From Alphaproteobacteria bacterium (GTDB taxonomy: Bacteria; Myxococcota_A; UBA796; GCA-2862545), in assembly GCA_020632955.1 (NCBI GenBank), contig JACKEO010000010.1, positions 62,001 to 126,000 on the forward strand: a stretch of DNA of 64,000 bases, in the 5' to 3' direction. Under the pieces are notes generated by a model. That model saw only the letters and a list, made by a program, of their open reading frames with translations. It was not told the origin of the DNA and made no database searches. The position numbers and the translations under genes were made by a program. Every line of letters begins with the position of its first letter. Positions within the stretch are counted from its first letter, which is position 1. Shown piece after piece: positions 42,249 through 51,999 of the stretch.

Positions 42249-43154
42249 CGCCACGCAAGCCCGCATCGCCGCGCACGCGCTCCCGCCGCAAGAAGGCGCC
42301 GGAGGCCGAGGCCGCCGTGGAGGCTTCGGTCGAGGCAGCTCCGGGAGGCGAGGTCGAGGCAGCTCCGGAAGGCGAGGTCGAGGCAGCTCCGGAAGGCGAG
42401 GTCGAGGCTGCGCCGGAGGTGGATGCCCAGGAGGCCCCGTCCGACGAACCCGCGCCCGACGAGCCCCCGTCTGCCGAGGAACCGTCCCCGGAGGCCGTCG
42501 ACCCCGAACCGGAGGTCGCGCCCGAAGGCGAGGCCACCACGGCCGACGAGCCCGACCCGGGCGAGGCGCCCCTGCCCGGCGAGGCCCTGCTCGTCGACGC
42601 GCCGCCTGCGCCTCTCGTGCCCGCGGCGCCCACCACCTTCGACGACGCCAGCCTCGAGGCTCCGCCGGTGCCGCCTGCGCTGGAGGACGCCGACCTCGAC
42701 GCGCCGGATCCGGCGCGCCTGCTCGCCAGCAAGGGCCGGCGGCACCGCGTGGGCGAGGCCGCCCAGCCCCGTTCGCTGCAGACCACGGGCGACGAGTCGC
42801 TCTCGCTGGCCGAGAACCTCGCCACCTTCTCGCTCGAGGAGGACACCGAGGAGACGCCGCCCACGGCCATCCCCGGCGACATGGGCTGGGGCGACATGGG
42901 CTTCGAGGTCGACGACGACAGCGAGGACGACCACGAGGACGCGCCGATGGCGGCCCGCACGGCAGCGCTCGCGGCGGCGGCGGCCGGCGCGAGCGCTGCG
43001 GCGGCTCCCGGTGGCGGCGCCTTCGGCGGCCCCCGCCGAGGCGCCCGTGGCGGCGAAGCCCGCGCCCGTCGACGGCGGCGAGGGCGCGCCGTGGCTCGTG
43101 GTGCTCATCGCCCTGGTGGGCGGGGTGGCGCTCGGCTGGCTGCTCTTCGGGTAG
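42245..43154 (+). CDS. Acidic Pro/Ala-rich protein with C-terminal membrane anchor, apparent frameshift
   Basis: TTG 42245 overlaps the dapF-like stop and has GGGGGAGG upstream. The first ~250 codons give a low-complexity acidic Glu/Pro/Ala-rich protein, including three copies of VEAAPEGE-type repeats. At roughly 42990-43030 the coding sense moves by one base (+1) into another frame. That frame ends naturally with a hydrophobic anchor (WLVVLIALVGGVALGWLLFG) and TAG at 43154. Without the shift the frame runs into an Arg-rich tail overlapping the next gene. It could be an assembly error, a real mutation or programmed shifting. Function unknown. Confidence 0.55.
42329..42400 (+). repeat. 24-bp tandem repeat encoding Val-Glu-Ala-Ala-Pro-type units
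   Basis: Three adjacent copies (42329-42352, 42353-42376 and 42377-42400) of a 24-bp unit starting GTCGAGGCAGCTCCGG, plus a decaying fourth copy. They encode the acidic VEAAPEGE repeats of the low-complexity protein. Confidence 0.85.
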
Positions 43155-43184
43155 CGCGCCGGCCTGGGCTCGGGGCTGCCTTCC

Positions 43185-43685
43185 CTACCAGGCGCCGGCG
43201 TCCACCTGGATGAGCTCGCCCATGTCGGGAAACTCCTCCTGGAGGAGCCGCTCGACGCCCATGCGCATGGTCATCACGCTGGACGGGCAGGTGTTGCAGG
43301 CGCCCACCAGCTTCACGTGCACGTCGCCGTCGCGGATGTCGACCAGCGTGATGTCGCCGCCGTCGGCGTTGAGCGCGGGGCGCACGAGGTCGTCGAGCAC
43401 GGCCTCCACGTTCTCGCGGGTGAGGGGCAGCCCGACGAGGTCCTCCATGAGCCCGGGCTCGTGGCCCGCGGGCGTGGCCACCTGCGAGGTGGAGATCGCG
43501 GCGGCCGAGGCGGCGGCGATGGCCTCGGACGACAGCAGGTCGTCGACCGGCGGGGCGCGGCGGAGCGAGACCGGCGCCGGGGCGTCGGGGCGACGGAGGC
43601 CGTCGGCGTAGGAGGGCGGCATCGACGGCCGGCTCACCCCGGTGAGGCGAGCGGTGGAGCCGAGCACGGTGGCGACGAGCGACAC
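43185..43685 (-). CDS. NifU C-terminal-domain (Nfu-type) iron-sulfur protein
   Basis: The 166-aa protein has a ~90-residue N-terminal low-complexity region and a C-terminal Nfu domain (about 90-160): VEAVLDDLVRPALNADGGDI and the cluster-binding GACNTCPSS (CxxC). Nfu proteins carry and deliver 4Fe-4S clusters. The start is GTG 43685 with GGAGG just upstream. Such a carrier could serve the many radical SAM enzymes in this genome, but it is 9 kb away and this is speculative. Confidence 0.85.
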   Translation of the reverse strand: MSLVATVLGSTARLTGVSRPSMPPSYADGLRRPDAPAPVSLRRAPPVDDLLSSEAIAAASAAAISTSQVATPAGHEPGLMEDLVGLPLTRENVEAVLDDLVRPALNADGGDITLVDIRDGDVHVKLVGACNTCPSSVMTMRMGVERLLQEEFPDMGELIQVDAGAW

Positions 43686-43786
43686 GGATCCTCCAGCACA
43701 AGCCGGCTTCCTACCGTGGCCCGCGCGCCGCGGCCCGTCCTGATCCGTCCCGCGTTAGGGGGGCGCCGCCCTTGGAGGGCACCCCC

Positions 43787-45145
43787 GTGTACGTCGTCGT
43801 CATCGGCATGGGCCAGGTCGGTCGCCACGTCCTGCGCACCCTGGAGTACGAGCGTCACGGCGTGGTCGCCATCGACGCCGACCCCGACGTGATGCGGGAG
43901 GTGGAGGAGCACCACGACGTGGCCACCCTCGTCGGGTACGGCGCCAGCCCGAAGGTGCTGCGCGAGGCGCGCGCGCACGAGGCGGATCTCGTCGTCGCGG
44001 TCACCGACCACGACGAGGTCAACATGCTGGCGGCGCTCGCGGCCAAGCGCATGGGCTGCAAGCGCGTCATCGCCCGCATCCAGGGCGACGCCTGGGCCAC
44101 CTGCACCGACGAGTCCGGTGTGGAGTACGGCTTCCTCGGGGTGGACGTCACGCTCAACCCCCGCGTGCTGCTCGCCCAGGAGATCGCCAAGATCGCGCGG
44201 TCCCACGGCGCGCTCGAGGTCATCGACCTCGCGGCCGACCGCATCGAGCTCGTGAAGATGAAGCTCGACAAGAACAGCCGCATGCTCCACAAGCAGCTCG
44301 CCAAGCTGCAGATGCCGCCGAACACCCTGGTGGCGCTCATCGTGCGCGACGGCGAGGTCTTCGTGCCCGGGGGGGCCGACCACCTCCTGCCCGACGATCA
44401 GGCCTACATCGTGGGGCTGCCGTCCAACATCCTCGCGGCCGAGGACCTCTTCTCGGCCCAGCGTGAGGCGCGCCGGGTGGCGATCGTGGGCGGCGGCGTG
44501 GTGGGCAAGGCGCTGGCCAAGCCGCTGGTGCGGGACGGGGCGCGCGTCACGATCATCGAGAAGGACCGTGAGCGCGCCGAGGCGCTGGCCGGCACCCTCG
44601 AGGGCGTCACCGTGGTGCACGGCGACGGCACGAACCTCGCGCTGCTGCTCGAGGAGGAGATCGGTCGATCCGACCTCTTCGCCGCCGTGAGCCACGAGGA
44701 CGAGGTGAACCTGATGGCCTGCCTGCTCGCCCACCGGGCGGGCGTGGCGCGCACCGTCGCCCTCTGCCACCGCCCCGACTACACCGACATCTACCGGCAG
44801 CTCGGCGTGGACGTGGTGCTCTCGCCGCGCCTCGTCGCGTCCGACCACGTGCTCCGCTACAGCCGCCAGACCGACGTGAAGCGCCTCACCGCGCTCGAGG
44901 ACGGCAAGGCCGAGGTGCTCGAGCTGGTGGTGGGCGACACGAGTCCGGTGGTGGGCATCCCGATGAAGTCGCAGCAGCTCAACTGGCCGCGCGGTGCCCT
45001 GATCTGCGCGATCCTGGGGCGCGAGCGGGTGATCATCCCCCGCGGCGACGACGTCATCCAGGCGGGCGACACCGTGATCGTGCTGGCCACGCGCTCGGCG
45101 ATCAAGCGCGTGAGTCTCCTCTTCCGTCCCCGCCTCGCGTCGTGA
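43787..45145 (+). CDS. trkA: Trk potassium uptake regulatory subunit TrkA
   Basis: The 452-aa peripheral membrane protein has two RCK_N Rossmann domains (VVIGMGQVGRHV at the start; AIVGGGVVGKAL near residue 230), each followed by a TrkA-C domain. This is the standard two-repeat TrkA that gates TrkH using nucleotides. GTG 43787 is preferred because GGAGG at 43774-43778 is well spaced; TTG 43772 is the alternative. trkH follows 10 bp downstream. Confidence 0.93.
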   Translation: MYVVVIGMGQVGRHVLRTLEYERHGVVAIDADPDVMREVEEHHDVATLVGYGASPKVLREARAHEADLVVAVTDHDEVNMLAALAAKRMGCKRVIARIQGDAWATCTDESGVEYGFLGVDVTLNPRVLLAQEIAKIARSHGALEVIDLAADRIELVKMKLDKNSRMLHKQLAKLQMPPNTLVALIVRDGEVFVPGGADHLLPDDQAYIVGLPSNILAAEDLFSAQREARRVAIVGGGVVGKALAKPLVRDGARVTIIEKDRERAEALAGTLEGVTVVHGDGTNLALLLEEEIGRSDLFAAVSHEDEVNLMACLLAHRAGVARTVALCHRPDYTDIYRQLGVDVVLSPRLVASDHVLRYSRQTDVKRLTALEDGKAEVLELVVGDTSPVVGIPMKSQQLNWPRGALICAILGRERVIIPRGDDVIQAGDTVIVLATRSAIKRVSLLFRPRLAS

Positions 45146-45155
45146 GGATGCCCTC

Positions 45156-46706
45156 GTGAGCCAGACGGGCGCCTCCTCCGCGGAGCTCGTCGCCGCCCTC
45201 CGCCGCGTGGCGCGCCCCGTGGGGGCCGTGACGGGGGGCATGGCGGCCTTCATGCTGCTGTGCGCCTTCTCGGGCGTGCTGATGGAGGTCTCGGGCTACC
45301 ACCGGCTCGTCGACGAGGGCGGCACCGAGGCGATGTGGATCGCCTCGATCGTCACCTTCGGCGCGGCGGCCCTGCTGTGGCGTGCCGGGCTCGAGATCGA
45401 GGAGCAACGGGGCCTGTCACGGCGTGACGCCACGCTGGCCGTGGCCCTGATCTGGTTCGGTGCCGGGCTCTTCGGCGGGCTTCCCTTCGTGCTGGGCGCC
45501 GGGCTGTCGCCAGCCGACGCCTTCTTCGAGGCCGCGAGCGGCTTCACCACCACCGGCGCCACCATCCTGGCCGACATCGAGGGCACGCTGTCGCGTCCCC
45601 TGCTGCTGTGGCGCAGCCTCATCCAGTGGCTCGGCGGCATGGGCGTCGTCGTGCTGTTCGTGGCCGTCTTCCCGAACCTCGGGGTGGGCGGCAAGCACAT
45701 GTTCCGCAGCGAGGTGCCCGGTCCCACGGCCGAGGGCCTCGTGCCGCGCATCCGCGAGACCTCCATCGTGCTGTGGGGCATCTACGCCGCGCTCACCGCC
45801 CTGGAGTTCGTGGTGCTCTGGGTGCTCGGGGCGCTGATCACGCCGTCGCCGGGTGCCGTGCGCATGGACGTCTTCCAGGCGGTCTGCCACGCGCTCACCA
45901 CGATGTCGACGGGCGGCTTCTCGCCGCTGAACGCCAGCGTGGCGGGCTTCCAGTCCCCGCTGATCGAGGTGGTGATCTCGGCCTTCATGCTGGTGGGCGG
46001 GGTGAACTACGCGCTCTACCACGGCCTGCTCACCACCCGGTCGTGGCGCGGGATGTTCCGGTCCGGCGAGTTCCGGATGTACGTGGTGATCGTGTCGGTG
46101 TCGGTGCTGCTGCTCACCCTGCTGCTGGTGAGCCACCACGAGCAGCACCCGTGGCAGGCGCTGCGCTACGCCCTGTTCCAGGTGGCCTCGATGGTCACGT
46201 CCACCGGCTACGTCACCGACGACTACATGGCCTACCCGGCGCCGGGCCTCGGGCTGCTGCTGGTCATCATGTTCGTGGGTGCGATGTCGGGGTCCACGGC
46301 CGGCGGCATCAAGGTCAGCCGCATCCTGCTGCTGGGCAAGACCACCTGGGCGCAGATCCGACGCTCGGTGCGTCCGTCGGTGGTGGTGTCGGTGCGCATG
46401 AGCCGCAAGACCGTGCCGCAGCCCGTGCTCACCGAGGTGGCGGTCTTCTTCTTCGTCTACATGCTCGTGCTGATGTTCGGCGTGCTGCTCGTGGCCTACA
46501 CCGACGGCACCCCGCTCCCCACCGGCTTCGGCGCGATGCTCACCACGCTGTCGAACATGGGACCGGCGCCCTTCTACCTGGAGGCCGACCACTTCGCGGC
46601 CTACTCCGACGTGGCGAAGCTCTGGTTCGCCTTCGCCATGATCCTGGGGCGCCTGGAGTTCTTCACGCTCCTGGCGCTGCTGCTCCCCGACTTCTGGAGC
46701 CGGTAG
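45156..46706 (+). CDS. trkH: Trk potassium uptake channel subunit TrkH
   Basis: The 516-aa membrane protein has four M1-P-M2 repeats. The selectivity-filter segments are visible as TTTGATI, MSTGGFSP, TSTGYVTDD and LSNMGPAP. It forms the K+ pathway controlled by the adjacent TrkA. The GTG start lies 10 bp after trkA, and the next gene begins 2 bp after the stop, so the three genes form an operon. Confidence 0.93.
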   Translation: MSQTGASSAELVAALRRVARPVGAVTGGMAAFMLLCAFSGVLMEVSGYHRLVDEGGTEAMWIASIVTFGAAALLWRAGLEIEEQRGLSRRDATLAVALIWFGAGLFGGLPFVLGAGLSPADAFFEAASGFTTTGATILADIEGTLSRPLLLWRSLIQWLGGMGVVVLFVAVFPNLGVGGKHMFRSEVPGPTAEGLVPRIRETSIVLWGIYAALTALEFVVLWVLGALITPSPGAVRMDVFQAVCHALTTMSTGGFSPLNASVAGFQSPLIEVVISAFMLVGGVNYALYHGLLTTRSWRGMFRSGEFRMYVVIVSVSVLLLTLLLVSHHEQHPWQALRYALFQVASMVTSTGYVTDDYMAYPAPGLGLLLVIMFVGAMSGSTAGGIKVSRILLLGKTTWAQIRRSVRPSVVVSVRMSRKTVPQPVLTEVAVFFFVYMLVLMFGVLLVAYTDGTPLPTGFGAMLTTLSNMGPAPFYLEADHFAAYSDVAKLWFAFAMILGRLEFFTLLALLLPDFWSR

Positions 46707-46708
46707 GG

Positions 46709-49700
46709 ATGGGCGCCTCGTCCACCCGCCGCACGGTCCTGCGCTCCGCCGGTGCGGTGGTGGTGGGCAGCACGATGCTCGCCGTGCTGGAGCTGGCCGA
46801 CCCGCTCCAGATCGCGCCGCTGGCCGCCGTGCTGGCCGTGGTGGTGGGCACCGCGGCGGGCCGGCTCGTGGGCGCGCTCGGCCTGCCGCGCGCGGTGGGG
46901 TGGCTCGGCGCGGGCGTGATGCTGGGCGCGTCGGTGGGCCATGCGGTGGCGCGGGTGTGGCCCGCCTGGCCCTTCCACGAGGGCCTCCTGGGGCCGGCCG
47001 AGCTGGTGGTGCTCCAACGACCCAGCGACGCGGCCTGGCTGGTGGTGATGCTGTGGATCGGGCGCCGCCTGGAGCCCACCCGCCTCGCCGGGCTGCGCCG
47101 CGCCGTGGGCGGCATGGTCACCGGGCACGTGGTGGTGCTCCTGGGGGCTGCGGCGCTCGGGGGCTGGATGGTGCTGGAGGGCCGTCTCGGGGCCGGCGTG
47201 GTGGAGGTGCAGGGCGGCCTCGCCGACGTGGTGGGGGTGGCCGTCGCCCTGCTCGGCACGTCCTCGCTGCTCGTGGCGGGCGTGCTGCAGCCGGTGGCGG
47301 CGGAGGGTCCCGTCACCCGCACGATCCTGTGGCTGGCGGTGCTGGGCGAGGTGGCGGCGCTCTCGCTGCTGGTGGGCTGGTCGGCCGGGATGGGGGCGTG
47401 GACGGGGCTCGGCATCCTCGGCCCGGGGGCCGTGGAGCGCCTGGTGTTCACCGTGGGCGTGGGCGTGCTCGTGGGGCTCATCCTCGCGGCAGGCGCGCGG
47501 TGGTCGCCCACGGCCCGGGGGGCCTGGGTGGTGGGCGTGGCCGTGGTGTCCACCGTGGCCATCGCGCCGGTGGGCGTGTCGGTGCCCCTGGTGGGCCTGG
47601 TGGCGGGGCTGGTGCTCGCCTCGGTGGCGCCTGGAGCCCCCAGCGCGGCCCTGGAGCTGGGCACGTCCGCGGGGCTGGTGCTGCTGCTCGTGCAGGCGGG
47701 GGCGCTGCTCCCGGTGCGCGCCCTCGTCGACACCGCACCCCTGGCGCTGCTGCTCGCCACCGTGCGCGCCCTGCTGCTCTTCGGCGCGGCCATCGCGGTG
47801 GCCCGCCTCGTGGGCGCGCCGGGCGCGCTCGTCCGCTACGGGTGGACCGGCCTGTGGGCCTCCAGCATCCCCGTGTTCGGCCTCGTGGCCTGGCGCATCC
47901 AGGAGCCCGGCGCCGAGCTGGGCCAGGTCACCGCCATCGTCTGGGGGATGGCCGCGGTGGACGGGCTCGCCGGTGCCCTGGCCGTCCACCTCGCGGTGGG
48001 ACTGGCCCGGGAGACGCCGGTGGGGCGGCTCCTGGAGGTGCAGGAACGCGGGGTGCCCCGTGCGCGCTGGGAGCTGCCCGAGGCCCTCCCCGAGGGGCCG
48101 CTGCGCACCCAGCTCGAGCACCTCGCCGACGACCTCGCGCTGGTGGTGCGCGAGCTGCGCCACGACATGCTGGCGCCCGTCGCCGAGCGCAGCCAGGCCT
48201 TCCTGGAGGCCCTCAGGCGGGAGGTGCGCCGGCACCATCGCAAGGTGGTCGCCATCGCGGCCGGTCCGCCCGAGGACGCGGCGCTGGCGCTGCGGCTCGC
48301 GCGCACGGAGCTGGCGGAGCGGTGGCGGTCCTTCCTGGTGGACCACGGCTCGCGGCTCGGACGGCGGGGCTGGCACCCCACGGAGCTCGTCGAGACCCTC
48401 GACCGCCTCGTGGGCCACCTGCCCGCGTCGGTGGCCGCGCCCACGCTGCCTTCGCCCCAGGACGGTCGGCAGGCCGTGCGGGCCTTCACCGCCTGGCTCG
48501 TGGGGGTGTCGCCCCGGGCGCCGCTGCCCTTCCGGAACGTGGCCGGTCACCACCTGGCGGAGCGCACGCCCGCCCGGCTGGAGGCGGTGGCCTCGGCGGT
48601 GGTGAACGGAGAGCTGGCGCTGGCGGCGCGCGCCCGCGAGCTCTTCCACCGGGTGCTCGACGCCTACGACGTCGTGGAGTCCGCGGGGGCGGGACCCGAG
48701 CTGCTCGACCGCATCGCGCAGGACCTCGCCGACGACTTCCGGGTGGCGCGGGAGGAGTCCCAGGGCGCCTTCGACACGGCCGCCGAGCGCCTGGACCACC
48801 TGCTCGCCGAGGCGTGGGGGGCCACCGGGGAGGACCTCCGCCGGATGGTCACCCTGGAGCTGCCGGCCTGGTCGCGCGCGCCCGGACGCGCCGCCGCGGA
48901 GCGGGAGCTGGGCCTGTCGCGGCTGGGCCCGGGCTTCCAGGCGGCCATGCAGACCGCCGAGGTGCGCTTCGATGCGCTGTGCCTCGAGGTGGAGCTCGAG
49001 GCCCTCGAGATCGAGGTGCGCGGGGCCCTGGAGGAGCACGGGCAGCAGCTCGCGCGCCTGGTCCGCGGCCGGGGGACCACGCAGCTCGAGCGCGTGCTGG
49101 AGGCGGTGGACGAGACGCTCGACGCCGTGGACGCCGCCCTCGAGGCCGAAGGCAACGGCGACGACCTCGCCGACGCCCTGCGCGACGCCGCCTCCGGGAT
49201 GAGCCGCGTGGCCACCGACGCGGCCGAGACGGCCGACGAGCTCCGCGAGCAGCTGGGCGGGGAGCGTCCCTTCGCACCGCTCCTCGACGCCCTGCTGAAG
49301 GCCGGCGCCCTGTTGACCGAGCGCTACGAGGTGCCGGTGGACGTGCCGCTGGTGGGTGCCTGGCAGCTCCCCGAGGCCACCGAGGTGAGCGAGGTGCCCT
49401 TCCGCGAGGTGGTGCTCGCCTACATCGAGACCGCGATCACCCGTGACCTCCTGGCGCTCACCCAGCGCTACGGGGTGGAGCTGGGCAGGGCCATCGGGGC
49501 CATCGAGGAACTGGACCGCACCGTGGGCTTCAACGTGGAGCTCGCCGCGGCCGAGGTGGCGCTCGCAGGCGACGGGCCCGTGGGGGCGGAGTCCCGGCGG
49601 GTGGCGCGCGCCCTCGCGCTGGAGGGGATCGCGCGCGCCCGGCAGGAGCTCACCGAGGCCGTCCACGCCGCCCAGCCCTGGTACGACGAGGTGGAGCGGC

Positions 49701-50956
49701 AGGTGCAGGCCGCGGTGCTGGGCGACCTCGACGACCTGCGGGTGCGCATCGCCGACGGACGGTTCGCCGAGCTCGTGGAAGAGGCCCCGAGGACCCGTGG
49801 CGCGCGCGAGGCGGACGCTGCCGCGCGCGTGGGCGTGGTGCAGCGGGCCACCCGGGCGCTGCGGGACGGCCTGGGGGAGACCGGGCTCGCGCGTGCGCGC
49901 GAGGCGCTGGGTCTGCCCGTCCCCGAAGGCGACGCCGGCCTCACGCCGGCGCGCTTCGCGCCGCTGGTGCCGGCGGCGGCGCTGCCGCTTCCCTACCGGC
50001 GCCTGTTCAGCGAGCAGGCGCTGGAGGCGGGGGAGCTGCTCGGCGGGCGCCACACCCAGGCGGACCGCGTGCGGGAGGCCGTGGAGGAGCGCGAGGGCGC
50101 CCAGCTCCGCTCGGTGGCCGTGGTGGGTCCCGGAGGCGCTGGCCAGGCGGCGGTGATCCGTGCTGCGCTGCGGGCCCTGCGGGTGCGGGGCATCCGGCGC
50201 CACGATCTCGACCGCGCACCCACGCCCGCCGAGGTGGACGCCTGGTTCGATCGGCAGGCGCACGGCGTGGTCCACGTGGTCACGGGGCTGTCGTGGCTCT
50301 ACACGCTGCGACCCGGCGGCTTCGAGCCGCTGCGCCGCTTCGTCGACGGCGTGCTGGGCGACGGCGGGCGCAACGCGTGGATCCTCGAGGCCGACGAGCT
50401 GGTGTGGGTGTTCGCCAGCGCCGCCGCGCCGCTGGCCCGCGCCTTCCCCACCGTGGTGCGGATCGAGCCCCTCGAGGTGGACGAGCTGCGCGAGGCCATG
50501 CTGGCGCGGCACGCCATGAGCGAGCTGGACCTCCGCTTCACCGAGGCCGGGGCGGGGCGTGCCCGGGCCCGCTACGAGCGCTCCTGGTTCCGCGACTTCC
50601 ACGCCGCCTGCGGGGGCGTGGCCCGCGACGCGATGCAGCTGTGGCTGGCGGCGATCGTGGAGGTGGACCCCGCGCGGCGCCAGGTGCACATGGGCCCCGT
50701 GCCCGCGGGTCCCGACGCGGCGATGCGCCACGTCACCGACCGCTCGGCCCTCGCGCTCCAGGTGGCCGCGCGGCAGGGCTACCTCGACGAGGACACCTGG
50801 AGCCGGGTCTTCCAGGAGCCGCCCCTCGAGGCGCGTGCCCAGCTGGCGCACCTGTCGCACTGGGGGCTGCTGCGGGCCGACGGCGATCGCTTCGTGCTGC
50901 CGGCCCACCTGCGGCGTGCCCTCGCCGAGCTGGCCCGCGCGCGGGGGTGGACGTGA
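46709..50956 (+). CDS. Giant protein: antiporter-like membrane domain fused to a helical region and degenerate NTPase-like domain
   Basis: The 1415-aa protein has about 12 hydrophobic spans in the first ~430 residues, in the style of CPA2 Na+/H+ antiporters (LPRAVGWLGAGVMLGAS). A ~650-residue soluble, helix-rich acidic region follows. The last ~300 residues resemble a P-loop ATPase with a winged-helix end. Its Walker-A-like loop, GPGGAGQA around residue 1140, lacks the Lys, so nucleotide hydrolysis is doubtful. It is in an operon with trkA-trkH and overlaps the next gene by 4 bp (GTGA). A role in ion homeostasis is inferred from context; I do not recognise the fusion. Confidence 0.65.
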   Translation: MGASSTRRTVLRSAGAVVVGSTMLAVLELADPLQIAPLAAVLAVVVGTAAGRLVGALGLPRAVGWLGAGVMLGASVGHAVARVWPAWPFHEGLLGPAELVVLQRPSDAAWLVVMLWIGRRLEPTRLAGLRRAVGGMVTGHVVVLLGAAALGGWMVLEGRLGAGVVEVQGGLADVVGVAVALLGTSSLLVAGVLQPVAAEGPVTRTILWLAVLGEVAALSLLVGWSAGMGAWTGLGILGPGAVERLVFTVGVGVLVGLILAAGARWSPTARGAWVVGVAVVSTVAIAPVGVSVPLVGLVAGLVLASVAPGAPSAALELGTSAGLVLLLVQAGALLPVRALVDTAPLALLLATVRALLLFGAAIAVARLVGAPGALVRYGWTGLWASSIPVFGLVAWRIQEPGAELGQVTAIVWGMAAVDGLAGALAVHLAVGLARETPVGRLLEVQERGVPRARWELPEALPEGPLRTQLEHLADDLALVVRELRHDMLAPVAERSQAFLEALRREVRRHHRKVVAIAAGPPEDAALALRLARTELAERWRSFLVDHGSRLGRRGWHPTELVETLDRLVGHLPASVAAPTLPSPQDGRQAVRAFTAWLVGVSPRAPLPFRNVAGHHLAERTPARLEAVASAVVNGELALAARARELFHRVLDAYDVVESAGAGPELLDRIAQDLADDFRVAREESQGAFDTAAERLDHLLAEAWGATGEDLRRMVTLELPAWSRAPGRAAAERELGLSRLGPGFQAAMQTAEVRFDALCLEVELEALEIEVRGALEEHGQQLARLVRGRGTTQLERVLEAVDETLDAVDAALEAEGNGDDLADALRDAASGMSRVATDAAETADELREQLGGERPFAPLLDALLKAGALLTERYEVPVDVPLVGAWQLPEATEVSEVPFREVVLAYIETAITRDLLALTQRYGVELGRAIGAIEELDRTVGFNVELAAAEVALAGDGPVGAESRRVARALALEGIARARQELTEAVHAAQPWYDEVERQVQAAVLGDLDDLRVRIADGRFAELVEEAPRTRGAREADAAARVGVVQRATRALRDGLGETGLARAREALGLPVPEGDAGLTPARFAPLVPAAALPLPYRRLFSEQALEAGELLGGRHTQADRVREAVEEREGAQLRSVAVVGPGGAGQAAVIRAALRALRVRGIRRHDLDRAPTPAEVDAWFDRQAHGVVHVVTGLSWLYTLRPGGFEPLRRFVDGVLGDGGRNAWILEADELVWVFASAAAPLARAFPTVVRIEPLEVDELREAMLARHAMSELDLRFTEAGAGRARARYERSWFRDFHAACGGVARDAMQLWLAAIVEVDPARRQVHMGPVPAGPDAAMRHVTDRSALALQVAARQGYLDEDTWSRVFQEPPLEARAQLAHLSHWGLLRADGDRFVLPAHLRRALAELARARGWT

Positions 50957-51987
50957 TCCTCGCCTGGCTGGTGGTGGCGGCGGCCTGGGCGCAGGTGCCC
51001 GAGGACGCGGGCGACACGGCGCCGCAGGACCGCGGGGACGTGTCACCTGACGCGGTGGAGGTGGTCCCGGCCGACCGGGGCGACGTGGGCGTGGAGCCCC
51101 TGCAGCTCCCGCCCACGGTGCCCGTGCCCGACGCGCGTCCGTGGGGGCCCGAGCCCCCCTGGGAGCCCCTGCCTCCGCCGGCCCCGCCCGCACCTCCCGG
51201 GCTCCCGGTGGAGCTGGGCGAGTCCCCCGTGCCGCGCGAGGCGCCGCCTCCGCTCCCTGCCTGGGCGCCCGCGCGTGGCGTGGGCTCGCTGGTGCTGTCG
51301 CTGGTGCTCGCCGTGCTCGTGGCCCTGGGTGGCGTGCAGACCGAGCGGCTTCGGGTGCGGCTGGCGCCGCGGGGCCTGCTGCCCTTCCTCCTGCGCGTGG
51401 CGCGCACCACCTCCTGGGTCGTCGCCGGAGGCCTCCTGTTCCGCGGCATCGCGGCGGTGGCACCGCAGGCGTGGCTTCCGTGGCTGCCGGTGGTGCCCGT
51501 GGCCCTGCTGCTGCTGTCGGCCTGGGCCATGCGCGCCCTGGCCCGCGACATCGTCGCCACCATGATCCTCACCACGGAAGGCCGCCTGCGGCCGGGCTGG
51601 CTGGTCACGGTGGGCCCGAACCGCGGCGTGGTCGATCGCGTGGGCCTGCGCGCCACCTGGCTCCGCGACGCCGAGGGCCAGGTGGTGGCCGTCCCCAACC
51701 ACCGGCTCCTCCGCGACGAGGTGCGCGTGGAGCCCACCGCCCGCCCCGAGGTGGTCGTCACCCTCGACGTGCCCGACGACATCGACCCCGTCCTCGTCCG
51801 CGAGCGCCTCGCCGAGGCGGCCCTGCTGTCCCCCTGGCGCGCCCCCGACAGCCTCCCCGTGGTCGACCGCGGCGAGGCCCGCTCCCAGTGGACCGTCACC
51901 GTCCGCGTGCTCGACCTGCGCTTCGTCCGCCAGCACCGCGAGACCGTGAGGGAGGTGGCGTACGAGGGGTTGGCGCTCAGGGAGTAG
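50953..51987 (+). CDS. MscS-family mechanosensitive channel-like protein
   Basis: The 344-aa protein starts with a short signal peptide (VVAAAWAQ), a ~90-residue Pro/Asp-rich periplasmic stretch and three to four transmembrane segments. The MscS-like region follows: RPGWLVTVGPNRGVVDRVGLRATWLRDAEGQVVAVPNHRLL, matching the beta domain pattern of MscS (G.V..I.lr.T.l...d...v.iPN). GTG 50953 overlaps the previous TGA. Together with trkAH it suggests an osmotic/ion-balance operon. Confidence 0.78.
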   Translation: MILAWLVVAAAWAQVPEDAGDTAPQDRGDVSPDAVEVVPADRGDVGVEPLQLPPTVPVPDARPWGPEPPWEPLPPPAPPAPPGLPVELGESPVPREAPPPLPAWAPARGVGSLVLSLVLAVLVALGGVQTERLRVRLAPRGLLPFLLRVARTTSWVVAGGLLFRGIAAVAPQAWLPWLPVVPVALLLLSAWAMRALARDIVATMILTTEGRLRPGWLVTVGPNRGVVDRVGLRATWLRDAEGQVVAVPNHRLLRDEVRVEPTARPEVVVTLDVPDDIDPVLVRERLAEAALLSPWRAPDSLPVVDRGEARSQWTVTVRVLDLRFVRQHRETVREVAYEGLALRE

Positions 51988-51999
51988 GCGGGGGATCGG

